A DNA stretch of 64,000 nucleotides from Paragordius varius (lineage: Eukaryota > Nematomorpha), in NCBI GenBank assembly GCA_964247055.1, contig OZ176050.1, positions 3,968,001 to 4,032,000 of the forward strand. Direction: 5' to 3'. Under the pieces are notes generated by a model. That model saw only the letters and a program-made list of their open reading frames with translations, had not been told where the DNA came from and made no database searches. The position numbers were made by a program, and so were the translations under genes. Below are positions 25,201 to 33,339 of this stretch, piece after piece; position 1 is the stretch's first letter, and each line of letters starts with the position of its first letter.

Positions 25201-27330
25201 TTGGTCTATTAACATTTCAAGTTAGTCATTGAACACTTCAAGTTGGTCCTTAATCATTTCAAGTAGTTGCGTCTTGAACATTTAAGGTTGTTCCTTAAAA
25301 ATTTTAATTTTGGATTAAACCATTATTTTGGGTGTATTCATTTATTTTACCAATTTTGTTAATTTATTATATAGTTGTTCATTTAAATTAATAATTTTTT
25401 TATTAAAAACCCAATTTTTTGTTTTCATATATTTTCCAATTTAATTAAATTATTAACTTAATGTTATCAACGAAAAATTCTAATTAATAAACCACGTTAT
25501 ATTTATTTCAATATAAAAATCTAATTTAAATAAATATATTTTTTAAAAATAATAATATACAGGTTCTGAATGATAAAAAATAATTTAAAAATTTGTTTAA
25601 ATAAAGAGAATAGGTTAACAATTAAAAAATATTATTATATATGGAATAATTCAGCAAATATAAAAATTTATTATAATTTCGATTACTACAAGTAATCTTT
25701 GTCAGCCATAAAAATAAAATTAAAATATAAACTAAAATTTAAATTATAAAGTAAAAATATTTAATGAGATATGAAACTAAAAAACATGTGTATTGTCAAT
25801 AAGAACACAGGTTGATTGATAAAAGTTCAAAACAAACAAAAAATACTAACTTAAAACCTCATAAAGTACAAATGATAGAGCACTAAACTTGAATGATAAG
25901 GTATTAAGCCTATTTTTCTGTCAGCCAACTTTTATATTACAGTTGTGAAAATTAATAATATATATTCATCGGTTGATTCTTTTGGGAAAAGTTTTTAACC
26001 TCGTGTAGCAAATATCTAGAAAAAACGGCCTAAAAATAATGTTGAGGCCCGCTGTTTGAATCAAACTAAAGATATAGATCCTAATATTATTAAGTACAAA
26101 TATCATAACATAATTGATAAAATAATCAGATCAGATATTTTTGGTCTAGGTTCGTGATTCAACTTCATATAAATTTCCTTAAATTCATTCATTTTTCTTA
26201 TAAATCCATTGTAATGATAATCATTGTGAATAAATTGTTTTCAAGATGAAAACAAATTCCAAGAAAAAAAATACAGTAAAAATTTAAACTATACGGACAA
26301 AACGTAAATGTATAGAGACAAATATTTATTATAAAAAAACATGCTTTTTAAATCTTGATTTTTATTCTTTAACCAAAGTATAAAATAGAGATGTATATTG
26401 GTAACATAATTAATTACTCATTTTACAAATTTATTCAAGAATTTTCATAGTATCAATTAAGGTGTTTGAAGAATGGTTGTCTTTTAATAAAAAAATGGCT
26501 TTTAATTTTTTCGTTTGGTCCGTATAATTTCCATTTTTGACTGTAAAATAGCTCTATCCAGTATAATTACACATGAAGGGGCTATATGTTCGGGAACCGC
26601 TAAAGAACATTTATCAAGTTCCCAACCTAATGATTGGAATGATGGAGAGATGACTCTTAAAACATTCAATTTGGGATTTTTGACGTCAAGCATGGCTTCT
26701 CCAAAATTTTCTTGATACTTAAATTGGTCATAGGAATATTTATTGCTTTCTGCCGATACATCATTAGATTCCGTTTGACTTTTAACTTTTGGTTCGGAAA
26801 TGTATAAAATAGCGTTGGATAATGAATTCCATTTTAATATGCCAAAAACACCTAAAATATTTTGGGTAAAAATCAACCTTTGTTATGTATTATATGTTCA
26901 TTAAAGCCAGATTTTCCCATATCAGCTCCAATAACATATACTCCGTTATGATAAATCTTAAAAGTAGAAATAGTCACACATACTGTTAAATAAAAGTTAT
27001 TTTTGTCATCTTTAGTTATTTTGGCTTTGTATGCAAAATCATCCGTAGCTGATAAATATCTAGTCTTAAAATCAAGTAATACTCGTTAGTTACATCATAA
27101 ACCGAACCATGACTGTGTAACAGTTCAGGATATGTTACCGTTCTTGCATACCTAACTTTTTCCATTTTAATTGGGTCGGTATACGATGTTTCTAAATAAA
27201 CTAGTTGTTCATTAGATAATGCATCATTTGGAATATCAAAAAGTTTTGCCCTGTATATGGTTGATTGGGAAATACAATCAAGGTGTATCAAGAAAAGGGT
27301 GTAGCAGACCCATGTCGCCACTGTCCACAA
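7485..27330 (-). CDS. APEH: Acylaminoacyl-peptidase (acyl-peptide hydrolase), S9C family
   Basis: Releases N-acylated amino acids from blocked peptides in the cytosol. Exons 5' to 3': about 27094-27330 (start uncertain), 26984-27064, 26878-26956, 26571-26851, 23536-23701, 22797-22926, 21349-21381, 21016-21289, 19577-19846, 18950 to about 19036, 18102-18190, 13365-13487, 13055-13134, 9607-9715, 9398-9504, 7485-7581. Phases agree at every junction except into the 18950 exon. The propeller part includes VFIGYYKEPYPKGIIF and PLIWVSL. The hydrolase part has NYVGSSGYG, nucleophile motif GGSHGG, acid in GDRDVRVP and histidine in YPSGHRLEEP, so the triad lies on three exons. Summed exons give about 750 residues; human APEH has 732. 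Odd: the oxyanion-loop exon reads FWGPHAVF, and its upstream frame is broken at a GGGG run with no acceptor AG nearby. That could be a missed micro-intron, a sequence error or an inactivating change. The 5' end is unresolved. Confidence 0.93.
7582..8280. repeat. Fold-back element with 21-bp minisatellite arm (CTTCAAGTTGGTCC family)
   Basis: 7612-7846 holds about ten diverged copies of a 21-bp unit containing 'cacttcaagttggtcctt'. Near 8223-8270 the inverted form 'gaagtgttcaaggac' appears, suggesting a fold-back element with unequal arms. It lies in the last APEH intron. Confidence 0.55.
9055..9354. mobile_element. Tc1/mariner-type MITE, family A
   Basis: Terminal inverted repeats related to ACAGTAAAAATTGAAATTA, then (a)CGGACAAAACGTAAA and 'aagacaaatatt' in both orientations around a roughly 300-bp core. 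Diverged copy; the left terminus is weak. In the last APEH intron. Confidence 0.6.
9733..10080. repeat. Diverged copy of fold-back MITE family B
   Basis: Has 'aattcgaattcacccttg' and 'aaaatcaccctcg' blocks and the AT-rich core with 'taatatgagtta'-like text shared with family B copies elsewhere. Ends are unclear. Confidence 0.4.
10275..11115 (-). mobile_element. Penelope-like element fragment (left arm of inverted pair)
   Basis: Reverse-complement counterpart of 11349-12262. Shared text includes 'accacagtgatgaaaatg', 'tacggggtattttgtctca' and 'gttaattactgaatg'. Read on the minus strand it contains a CSCNEVYVGE-type motif of a GIY-YIG nuclease domain, as at the C-terminus of Penelope-like retroelements. 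Degraded fossil; no reverse-transcriptase part recognised. Confidence 0.65.
11349..12262 (+). mobile_element. Penelope-like element fragment (right arm of inverted pair)
   Basis: GIY-YIG-like block YKATCSCNEIYVGETSR near 11660-11730, followed by a LAKHVL-like stretch as in Penelope-like elements. It forms a near-palindrome of about 0.85-0.9 kb arms with 10275-11115, separated by about 230 bp. Degraded. It lies in the large APEH intron 9716-13054. Confidence 0.65.
12733..13032. mobile_element. Tc1/mariner-type MITE, family A
   Basis: Ends 'cgttttgtctgtataatttaagtttttactgta' in part match to the family terminus, with inverted 'acagacaaaaagtaaaaat' on the left. About 300 bp, ending about 23 bp from an APEH exon donor. 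Confidence 0.65.
13702..13734. repeat. (TA)n microsatellite
   Basis: Long pure TA run directly at the left end of the family B element, fitting a TA target preference. Confidence 0.9.
13735..14000. mobile_element. Fold-back MITE, family B
   Basis: Arms 'catttacaattcaaattcac' and its inverse ending 'gaattgtaaatggta', each with 21-bp-spaced sub-repeats, around an AT-rich core. It sits between a TA run and the Helitron at 14061. Confidence 0.8.
14061..17967 (+). mobile_element. Non-autonomous Helitron with tandemly amplified 5' units
   Basis: Inserted between A and T. 5' terminus TCTATATATTTATA. 3' end has two hairpins (GAAGTCC-gaa-GGACTTC and GCTGC-gta-GCAGC), then 16 nt ending CGCTAG. The 5' terminus recurs at 15597, 16655 and 17714, giving units of 1536, 1058 and 1059 bp and a short last unit. 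The first unit is longer because a 478-bp internal block is duplicated. Units are nearly identical, so amplification is recent. A run of 19 C (17897-17915) lies just before the 3' hairpins. No Rep-helicase is encoded. Reading frames of about 100 codons (MARLCSAQ...) recur only because the DNA repeats. Sits inside an APEH intron. Confidence 0.88.
18207..18580. mobile_element. Fold-back MITE, family B
   Basis: Begins 'taccatttaaaattcaaatt', ends 'aataaatggta'. Several 'aacaattcaaattcaccc' units on the left and inverted 'gggtcaaattgaattgtt' units on the right. Lies 17 bp upstream of the APEH exon 18102-18190. Confidence 0.8.
19231..19264. repeat. (TA)n microsatellite
   Basis: Pure TA run in an APEH intron. 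Confidence 0.85.
19901..20206. mobile_element. Tc1/mariner-type MITE, family A
   Basis: Starts 'CAGTAAAATATTGAAATTAT' after TA and ends 'aatttcaatttttactg'. Inner 'cggacaaaac' and 'gttttgtccg' pair. About 306 bp, no coding. Confidence 0.8.
21415..21674. mobile_element. Tc1/mariner-type MITE, family A
   Basis: Starts CAGTAAAAAATATAAAGAC and ends 'ttcagtttttactg'. Lies about 33 bp 5' of a 33-bp APEH micro-exon (21349-21381). Confidence 0.75.
21890..22105. mobile_element. Fold-back MITE, family B (diverged)
   Basis: Left 'aattcatattcaccctcg', right 'gggtgaatttgaattgttta'. Core has the family's 'aataaattata' and 'aatacataatttattttt' blocks. Confidence 0.65.
22193..22486. mobile_element. Tc1/mariner-type MITE, family A
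   Basis: CAGTAAAAATTGCAACTATA on the left and 'gagcagtttttactg' on the right, flanked by TA. Inner 'cggacaaaac' and 'acgttttgtcgg'. Confidence 0.8.
23085..23407. mobile_element. Fold-back MITE, family B
   Basis: Left arm 'atttacaattcaaattcacc' with repeated 'ttgaacaattcaaa'. Right arm 'gttcaagggtgaattcgaac' then 'tgtaatggta', followed by a TA run. Confidence 0.75.
23727..24288. mobile_element. Fold-back MITE, family B, carrying a nested family A MITE
   Basis: Outer ends 'taccatttatagttgaaatt' and 'aaattgtatatggtat'. The middle is interrupted by the family A copy at 23831-24112. The left end is only about 25 bp from the acceptor of the APEH exon 23536-23701. Confidence 0.7.
23831..24112. mobile_element. 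Tc1/mariner-type MITE, family A, nested in family B
   Basis: Inner 'ttacggacaaaacgtaaaa' and 'ttgtccgtataatcaatttt' pair; core with 'cactttgccatttaaaac'-like text common to this family. Confidence 0.75.
24957..25318. repeat. 21-bp minisatellite (CTTCAAGTTGGTCC family)
   Basis: About 15 imperfect units containing 'aacacttcaagttggtcctt'. Preceded by 'tatatcatttacacttcaag', which resembles the terminus of the family B fold-back MITE. In the APEH intron 23702-26570. Confidence 0.7.
26274..26543. mobile_element. Tc1/mariner-type MITE, family A
   Basis: CAGTAAAAATTTAAACTATA to 'aatttccatttttgactg', TA-flanked. Ends 27 bp from an APEH exon donor (26571). Confidence 0.8.
26852..26877 (-). other. 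26-nt intron in APEH
   Basis: GTTGATTT...TATTTTAG. It carries an in-frame TGA. Removal joins IIHNK to GVFGILKWNS, matching the conserved CFGCLSWS region of APEH. Confidence 0.88.
26957..26983 (-). other. 27-nt intron in APEH
   Basis: GTATGTG...TTTTAAG. Its length is a multiple of 3 and it has no stop, so this one rests on alignment: removal gives NNFYLT/IYHNG, matching the family stretch FLEVWEKN better than read-through does. Confidence 0.65.
27065..27093 (-). other. 29-nt intron in APEH
   Basis: Starts GTAACTAACG and ends TTTTAAG. Removing it joins GSVYD to TRYLSATDD in one frame and restores the family pattern SVxxTR; without it the frame is wrong. Confidence 0.8.
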
Positions 27331-29436
27331 AAGACGTCCCTTGCTGTCCTTCCATACACCAAATGGTGGTTCAGTGACAGCCGTCTAGTAGCGTTGGGGG
27401 TGGGGTTGCATCTAATATTTTAAGAATCCTTAAACCGAATTAAATGTGTTTATTTTTATTTAATAACCAAGGTTAATTTGTACAACTTTGAACCATCTTT
27501 GTAAAATTATTTTTCGACCTAATTTTGCCTGATGAATCGGATAAACAAAAGGAAGACGCAAATTATACCATACAGGGATATCAGGTAATATATATGTATA
27601 AACAGGATACGCATTTTTTTAAGTTTCAACTTATACAAAATTATCGAATTTTATAAAAAAAACAATCCCGATGTATGGTCAGATTTCATCCAAAATTACA
27701 ATAAAGATAAGGATAGACACTTTTTGATTTATTGCCAAATTTATCGAAACGAGGTTAGCATTACGTCAAAAAAGCTGTTAAAAGATTCGAGCAAACACCC
27801 AATAAACTTGTAATCGAATTTCCCTCTTTACGGGTATCAGTGGACCCTATTTTGTTGCTATCCTCTATTACAATGCTTGCTTAAATGTAACGAAACGGGA
27901 AACATATATAACTATTTTTTTGGGTTATTTTTTTAGGGCTTAGAACCGGTTCCAAAGCGATTCTTAATAACTGGTTAATCTTTATTTTCGTGAACCAGGT
28001 TTTTTAAAGTGCGCATTTTTTTCGGTTTGAAAATCGGGTTTTTTTTAAAGTAAGCATTTTAATTCGGTTTCAGACCTGGCTCTCCGTAGATAATTGGTTC
28101 TCAACAATCAAAATGGTTTATTAAAATAAGCGATCCTTATATATATACATATATATATATATATAAATATATAAAGGAAGCATTTCTTGTTTTTTCATAC
28201 TTTTAAATAACGTGCATAAACTAGTAGTTGGTTTTTATATCCTTCATCAATTGTCCAAAAATAATGTAAGTTATCAAATTTTTCGTATATGTGTAAAGTT
28301 ATATAATAAATTTTAACACATAGCTATCTAATACAGAACCGATTCTTAAACGGTTTCTTTGAAATTTTTTAATATTGTTGTTCTCGCTTGGTTTTTAAAT
28401 CTGTTTTTTTGCTTTTTTATCACAATGATAATAATTTTATTTTTAATATGTACATAGCATTATTATATATAAACTGAAATAATAAAATGATAATTATCAA
28501 ATCTGAAATATGAATGGAAAAGATAAAAATTTCCCATTCTTAACAATTTATGTTTATATTTTCTAAATTGAATTTACTCAAAAATTATAACCGTTTTATA
28601 TCAAAATTTTTATATATTTTTTTTGTTTTTTTGTGTTTTAAAATACTTGGATTTCTACGACATTATAAATGATGTGTTTTATCGCAAATTATCAACCAAT
28701 TATCCGGCAGAAATTTTGTATAGCATGTCGGGTTATTTACTTGGAGTTCTTACTATTCACGAAATTTTACAAAAATCGGGTTTTGTTAATTAGTTTTTTA
28801 CAGTTTTTTTAACCATTTACAGTTCAAATTCACCCTTAAACAATTCAAATATACTTTAAAATGATGCGTTTTTTAAGCTTAAAAATTATTTAATTTTTTA
28901 AATTGTTAAAAAATAAAATTTTATTAATTAATATAATACTGAAAAAATAATAAACTATGCCACATAAAATCTATTTCTTATTAATGGTGAGTTATATTAG
29001 CTGCCCGAAAACACATATTTTTATAAGGGTGAATTATAATTATTCGAGGGTAAATTTAAATTGGAAATGATATATAATTTTTTACAATATTAGATAAGGA
29101 TTTGTCCTCTCAAATGTCATGTAGCATTAATGTCAAAAAGATACACAGTGTGGATGTTTTGATGGAAAAAACTGCTTGCTTAATTGTATAACGAACGCCT
29201 TATTTGATCTAACAGAATGATTAAAATTATGTTAATAATATTAATTAATTTAAAATATGCCTGTGTCACTTTTGATTGATACATTTAAGAAATTTTTCCA
29301 ATATTTTAATGAGACAAAAATACATGTTAAACTATAAAATATTTAAATTTTATAGCTTATATATATATATAGAAATGCTCTTGTTGTTTTGAAATATGGT
29401 TAATATACAAAGATAAAAACAATATATAAAAAATAC
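27331..29436. other. Between APEH 5' end and Helitron: GC-richer patch, degenerate repeats, one MITE
   Basis: 27280-27420 is distinctly GC-richer than its surroundings and unidentified. 27930-28120 has degenerate direct repeats around 'aaccggtt' and 'taaagtgcgcattttttt'. A family B fold-back MITE lies at 28811-29076. No gene recognised. Confidence 0.5.
28811..29076. mobile_element. Fold-back MITE, family B
   Basis: Left 'accatttacagttcaaattc', right 'gggtaaatttaaattggaaa'. Core with 'ataaaatctatttcttatta' as in other copies. Short arms, diverged. Confidence 0.7.
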
Positions 29437-30005
29437 TAGCGTAAATCTCGTGCTGCTACGCAGCTGAGGAAGTCTTTCGGACTTCTAAGGGGGGGCTATT
29501 TGAAATAAGGGACAATAAAATGATCCACATATGTAGATTATTTCGTAACATTATTTATTAAATATGATTTTATAGGAATTTTAAAACAGTGCATTCATAC
29601 TAATATATTGTTTACTTGGGGGAAAAATAGATTTAAAAAATTATTTTTGTAGATTTTGTTTTTTGAAAAAATGGCATTTTACGGGGGGAGCGGGTAAAAA
29701 GAGGGCCTAAATCCAAAAAGTGAGTCGACTATGTTCGGCGGAAATCATATTTGTAATTGAATGGTCCGACACGTTCTCCGGATAATTGTCTCGAAGACAC
29801 TATTATTGTGGACTTCTGTTTTCAAAAAAAACCCGTTTTTTACACGGGGTGGGCCCGAACTGGGGGACTATTTCAAAAAAAGGGCGAAGCTATTGTCGGG
29901 GCATTCATTAATGATTATTTTTCGAAGTTTGGATTTGAATGGGTCTACCCGTTTTCCTGTACCAGATCACAAAGCCAGCATTTTCCATTTTTATGATTAT
30001 ATAGA
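29437..30005 (-). mobile_element. Non-autonomous Helitron, short complete copy
   Basis: On the minus strand it starts TCTATATAATCATAAAAATG after A. It ends with the GAAGTCC-type hairpin, GCTGC-gta-GCAGC, then CGCTAG before T. About 570 bp, keeping both termini of the long copy at 14061-17967 and a G/C run next to the hairpin. Confidence 0.88.
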
Positions 30006-31474
30006 TTAATAAAAATAAATTATAGAAAATGAGATGGCTAAAGACCATGCTTAATTCGGCGTGGAAATCGTCGTATTTGTACGAATAAAAATTATAAAGT
30101 TAGTATTATTTTACATTTTGCATAGCAGAAGCCTATATAAATTTTTGAATATATATTTCGTAGTAATTCATATGTAGGAAATTTTGCAGTTCCAACGTAG
30201 TAAAATTATAATACAAACATATTTTTTAGTTATTAAAAGATCCGCTCTATACTACTTTTTTTTAACTTTTTTTAACTACCATTTTTGTAAATTTAAAATT
30301 TATTTCATTAAAGTACATAATTAGTATATCTAAAAAGAAAATTGGTCTAGCATGCAAGTATTTTTTTATATTAGAGTTTATCGATAATTTTTGGCCCCGA
30401 TTTAACATTAAACTTGAAATTTTGAAAATTAAAAGTTTTAGATATGAAGCCATGTATTTTATATCATTCGAAAGAGCGCAAAAATCTGCATCTTTTAAAT
30501 GGTAGTAAGTCATTTAAATCAATCGGATGTAAAAGTTATTTGGATTTAAATGGTCGAAATTTTCAATCACTTAATAAGTCAAGCATTTTCGCAGACAAAC
30601 TAATTTGAAAATCATATAAATTATTTTAATATAATTATTAGGGTTATATTAGTATTTAATTTAAGAAAAATGTTTGAAAACGCTTTTGGTTTGCTTTTTT
30701 AACAAAAATTATTATTATCATATATATTTTACCTAGAAAGTAAAATGCATAGTTATAACTGTTTACATAATGGCTATAAAAGATCAAAAATACCTTAAAC
30801 TTTGTTTTTATCTTTAAAATTTCGAAATTATCAGCCAAAGAAAATAAATTAATATTGATGAGATAGTGATTTTAAAAAACAAAAAACTTAAAAATGGCTG
30901 TTTTGAGTGACATAAAAGCAATAAAAAATGTTTTAATCAAAAAACTTTCTTGTGTTATCTTTTTTGGACATTCATCAACATTTAAACAAATTTTGAGCTA
31001 TTTTCATCCATTAAAAATATAATAATTAAAAAAAATGCTCTCGCTTCGCGCGTTTGTCGCTCTTTGTGTCCAATATTAACTGTCGATGTAATACATATTA
31101 GTATGCATTTTATAGAGATTTTATTACTCTTTCGAATGATATATTACAAATGGGCATTACTTGTATATTTTCAAAGAAAAACATTTTTTAGTAAAATTTT
31201 GATAAAGAGGGCGCATAATCAAAAAAATCAAATTATACAAAATTCTTCCATCGAGTTATAATTTTTATTTCAGATTTACTGTTAAAATGATACTAAATAT
31301 CAGAAAATGCAAAAAACTCGAGTGGCAGAAAAATTTGTTGCTCAGTGTTATTGACATCGGGAATGCCTTCCTTAAGACCCTTTTTGACGTTGGGAATGTC
31401 TTCCTTAAAACCCTTTTTGACTTTTTAATTGTTTTTGATTTAAAAATATTTAATAAAAAGATTTTTGACTAAAA

Positions 31475-31743
31475 CAGGGCTGTCTAACCAAATGGCTTCG
31501 CGGGCCGCATTACTCAAAAAGCACGGCGTTCCGCATTCGATTATATGCGGACGTTCATAAATGATTTTTCGATTAGACATAAGACTGTAAAATACAAAAA
31601 TATAACATTTTTTTTAATTGGTTACCAATGTAATATCAGAATAATTGCATAAATAATATTACTAAGATATGTCATTTTTGCATATGTTTAAATTTTTTGC
31701 GGCCGCACAAAGATATTCGGGAGGCTGCGTTGGGCCCCCTATG
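31475..31743. mobile_element. hAT-type non-autonomous element
   Basis: Starts CAGGGCTGTCTAACCAAATG and ends near 'ggctgcgttgggccccct'. Same layout as the verified copy at 35563-35803 (terminal CAGGGGTRTCCAACAC, internal 'gcgggccgcatt' and 'gcggccgca'). Target duplication not clear. Confidence 0.55.
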
Positions 31744-32114
31744 GACCAAATAAAATATTAAAAAAATTAGGGTAAATGTAACATCAATATGAAATGTTAA
31801 ATGACTTTTGAGAAAAAAATGGTATATTATTTTTGTATTTTAATATTTCATCCGTAACTATAGAATTTTAAGATAGCCGCAAATAATGCGAACCATCAAT
31901 AAAATAAAAAATATTATCTTAAAAAACATCTCAAATTCCAAAAATATAACTTTTAAAAAATAAGTCATTAATAATTTGCACTGGAATATACTTGGAAAAT
32001 TGTCATTCAGTAATTGTATTTTTCTAAAAAATAATATCCTAATATTACGCTGATAATGGTTAAAAGTTATTTTTATATCTTGTTTTGATATTTACCAACA
32101 AAAATTAACCGTTT

Positions 32115-32300
32115 TTATTTATTCGGAAAACGTTTTTATTGATTGGAAAAATGTTTTTATTGACTGAGAAAACGTTTCTATCGACTGGAAACGTTTCGAT
32201 TGACTGGGAAAATGTTTCTATTGACTGGGGAAACGTTTCGATTGACTGGGAAAATGTTTCGATTAACTGGACAAACGTTTATTTTGACTGGGAAATGGTA
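32115..32300 (+). repeat. Minisatellite, about 20-21-bp units
   Basis: About nine units of 'attgactgggaaaacgtttc' with alternating 'acgtttc' and 'atgtttc' variants. The chance translation SIDWENVSIDWGNV reflects the repeat, not a gene. Confidence 0.85.
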
Positions 32301-32562
32301 TATATTAATGCTTTCATCAATGGCAAATATATTTATAATTTAAGTTTAACATGCATTTCATCAAATTTTTTGTTTTTACACATGTTGGTACAATTTAACA
32401 GCAAATTTAGCTATATTATAATATTCTACTAGTTATTTTATTTACATGAAAATTAACACATCTATATATGTTATAAAATAAATTTAAATACTTATGTTTT
32501 GATATATATTAATTCAAATATGGCTGTTCAAGCCATTTGTTTTGGACACCCCTGTTCTCTAC

Positions 32563-32853
32563 CATGGCTGTTTAACACGCATGGCTTGCCAGGCCGCACT
32601 TTTTGATCAAAAAAGTAAGCGAGCCGCATTTGCAAAGTATATGAGAATTAACAAATATTTTTTAGATTTAAACATAAGATTGTAGAAATTAACGTTTATT
32701 TTAACGGTAGTTTTAACTAGTTCATTGAAATATGGAAATCTTATTCAGAAAATTTGTTTATGAAATTTAATTTTACTTATATTTTATTTTTATTAAAGTT
32801 TAAATTTTGTCGCGTGCTGCAAAAATATTTTGGAGCGTGTTGGATGCCCCCAC
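32563..32853. mobile_element. hAT-type non-autonomous element (diverged)
   Basis: Left 'catggctgtttaacacgcat', right 'gcgtgttggatgcccc', with 'aggccgcact' and 'gtgctgcaaaaatattttgg' inside, as in 35563-35803. A right terminus of a related copy ('ttttggacacccctg') lies just before it at 32540-32554. Confidence 0.5.
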
Positions 32854-33321
32854 TAAAGCAATGTAAAAGGATTTTGTTTAATTGATTGTAAGTTGCTTTT
32901 GTAAGTAAAATCATAGTCGTTTTTTAGCCCCTAGTACCCCAAAGGTGGTATTTTAACATGGATTTTTTTATCACAAATTAGAAAATTTAACAAAGAAAAC
33001 CATTATAAAACAGACCATGTAAACTAATATAAGTACACCATAGAACAATAATGGGATTGATATAAAAAATTAATTAGCCATTAAAATAGATACAATCAAT
33101 GTTGCAAAAAAACGCTTGGATCCATGGTTTATTGGGCCGTAGTTTTAACCTAAGCCGATCGGTGCGGTGCGTTAGTTCTATGCTTTATTATTATATGTGT
33201 GATTAAATTTTAATTGTCAGTCTGAGTAAATACCAGAGCCTGTTCCATAAAATAATCGTTTTGAATGAATCCAAATTTATTTTTACTCACTTTACTTAAA
33301 TTAAAACATTATTTGTATAAA

Positions 33322-33327
33322 TTTATT
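33322..33327 (-). other. Poly(A) signal of SOD gene
   Basis: AATAAA on the minus strand, 12 nt past the stop codon. Confidence 0.6.
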
Positions 33328-33339
33328 TATGTCGTATTG

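Larger units (their letters stand above)
30006..33321. other. Gene-poor AT-rich stretch with hAT-like repeats and a minisatellite
   Basis: No coding region recognised; the small reading frames lack homology or splice context. Repeats inside are listed separately. Confidence 0.5.

Noticed and set aside
27720-27900. Plus-strand frame (VKKAVKRFEQTPNKL...) resembling a phosphotyrosine-binding-domain strand
   Set aside because: Too short, no supporting exons on either side, and the opposite strand is equally open.
32139-32432. 97-codon reading frame with SIDWENV repeats
   Set aside because: It is the translation of a 20-21-bp minisatellite; no start context, domain or splice sites.
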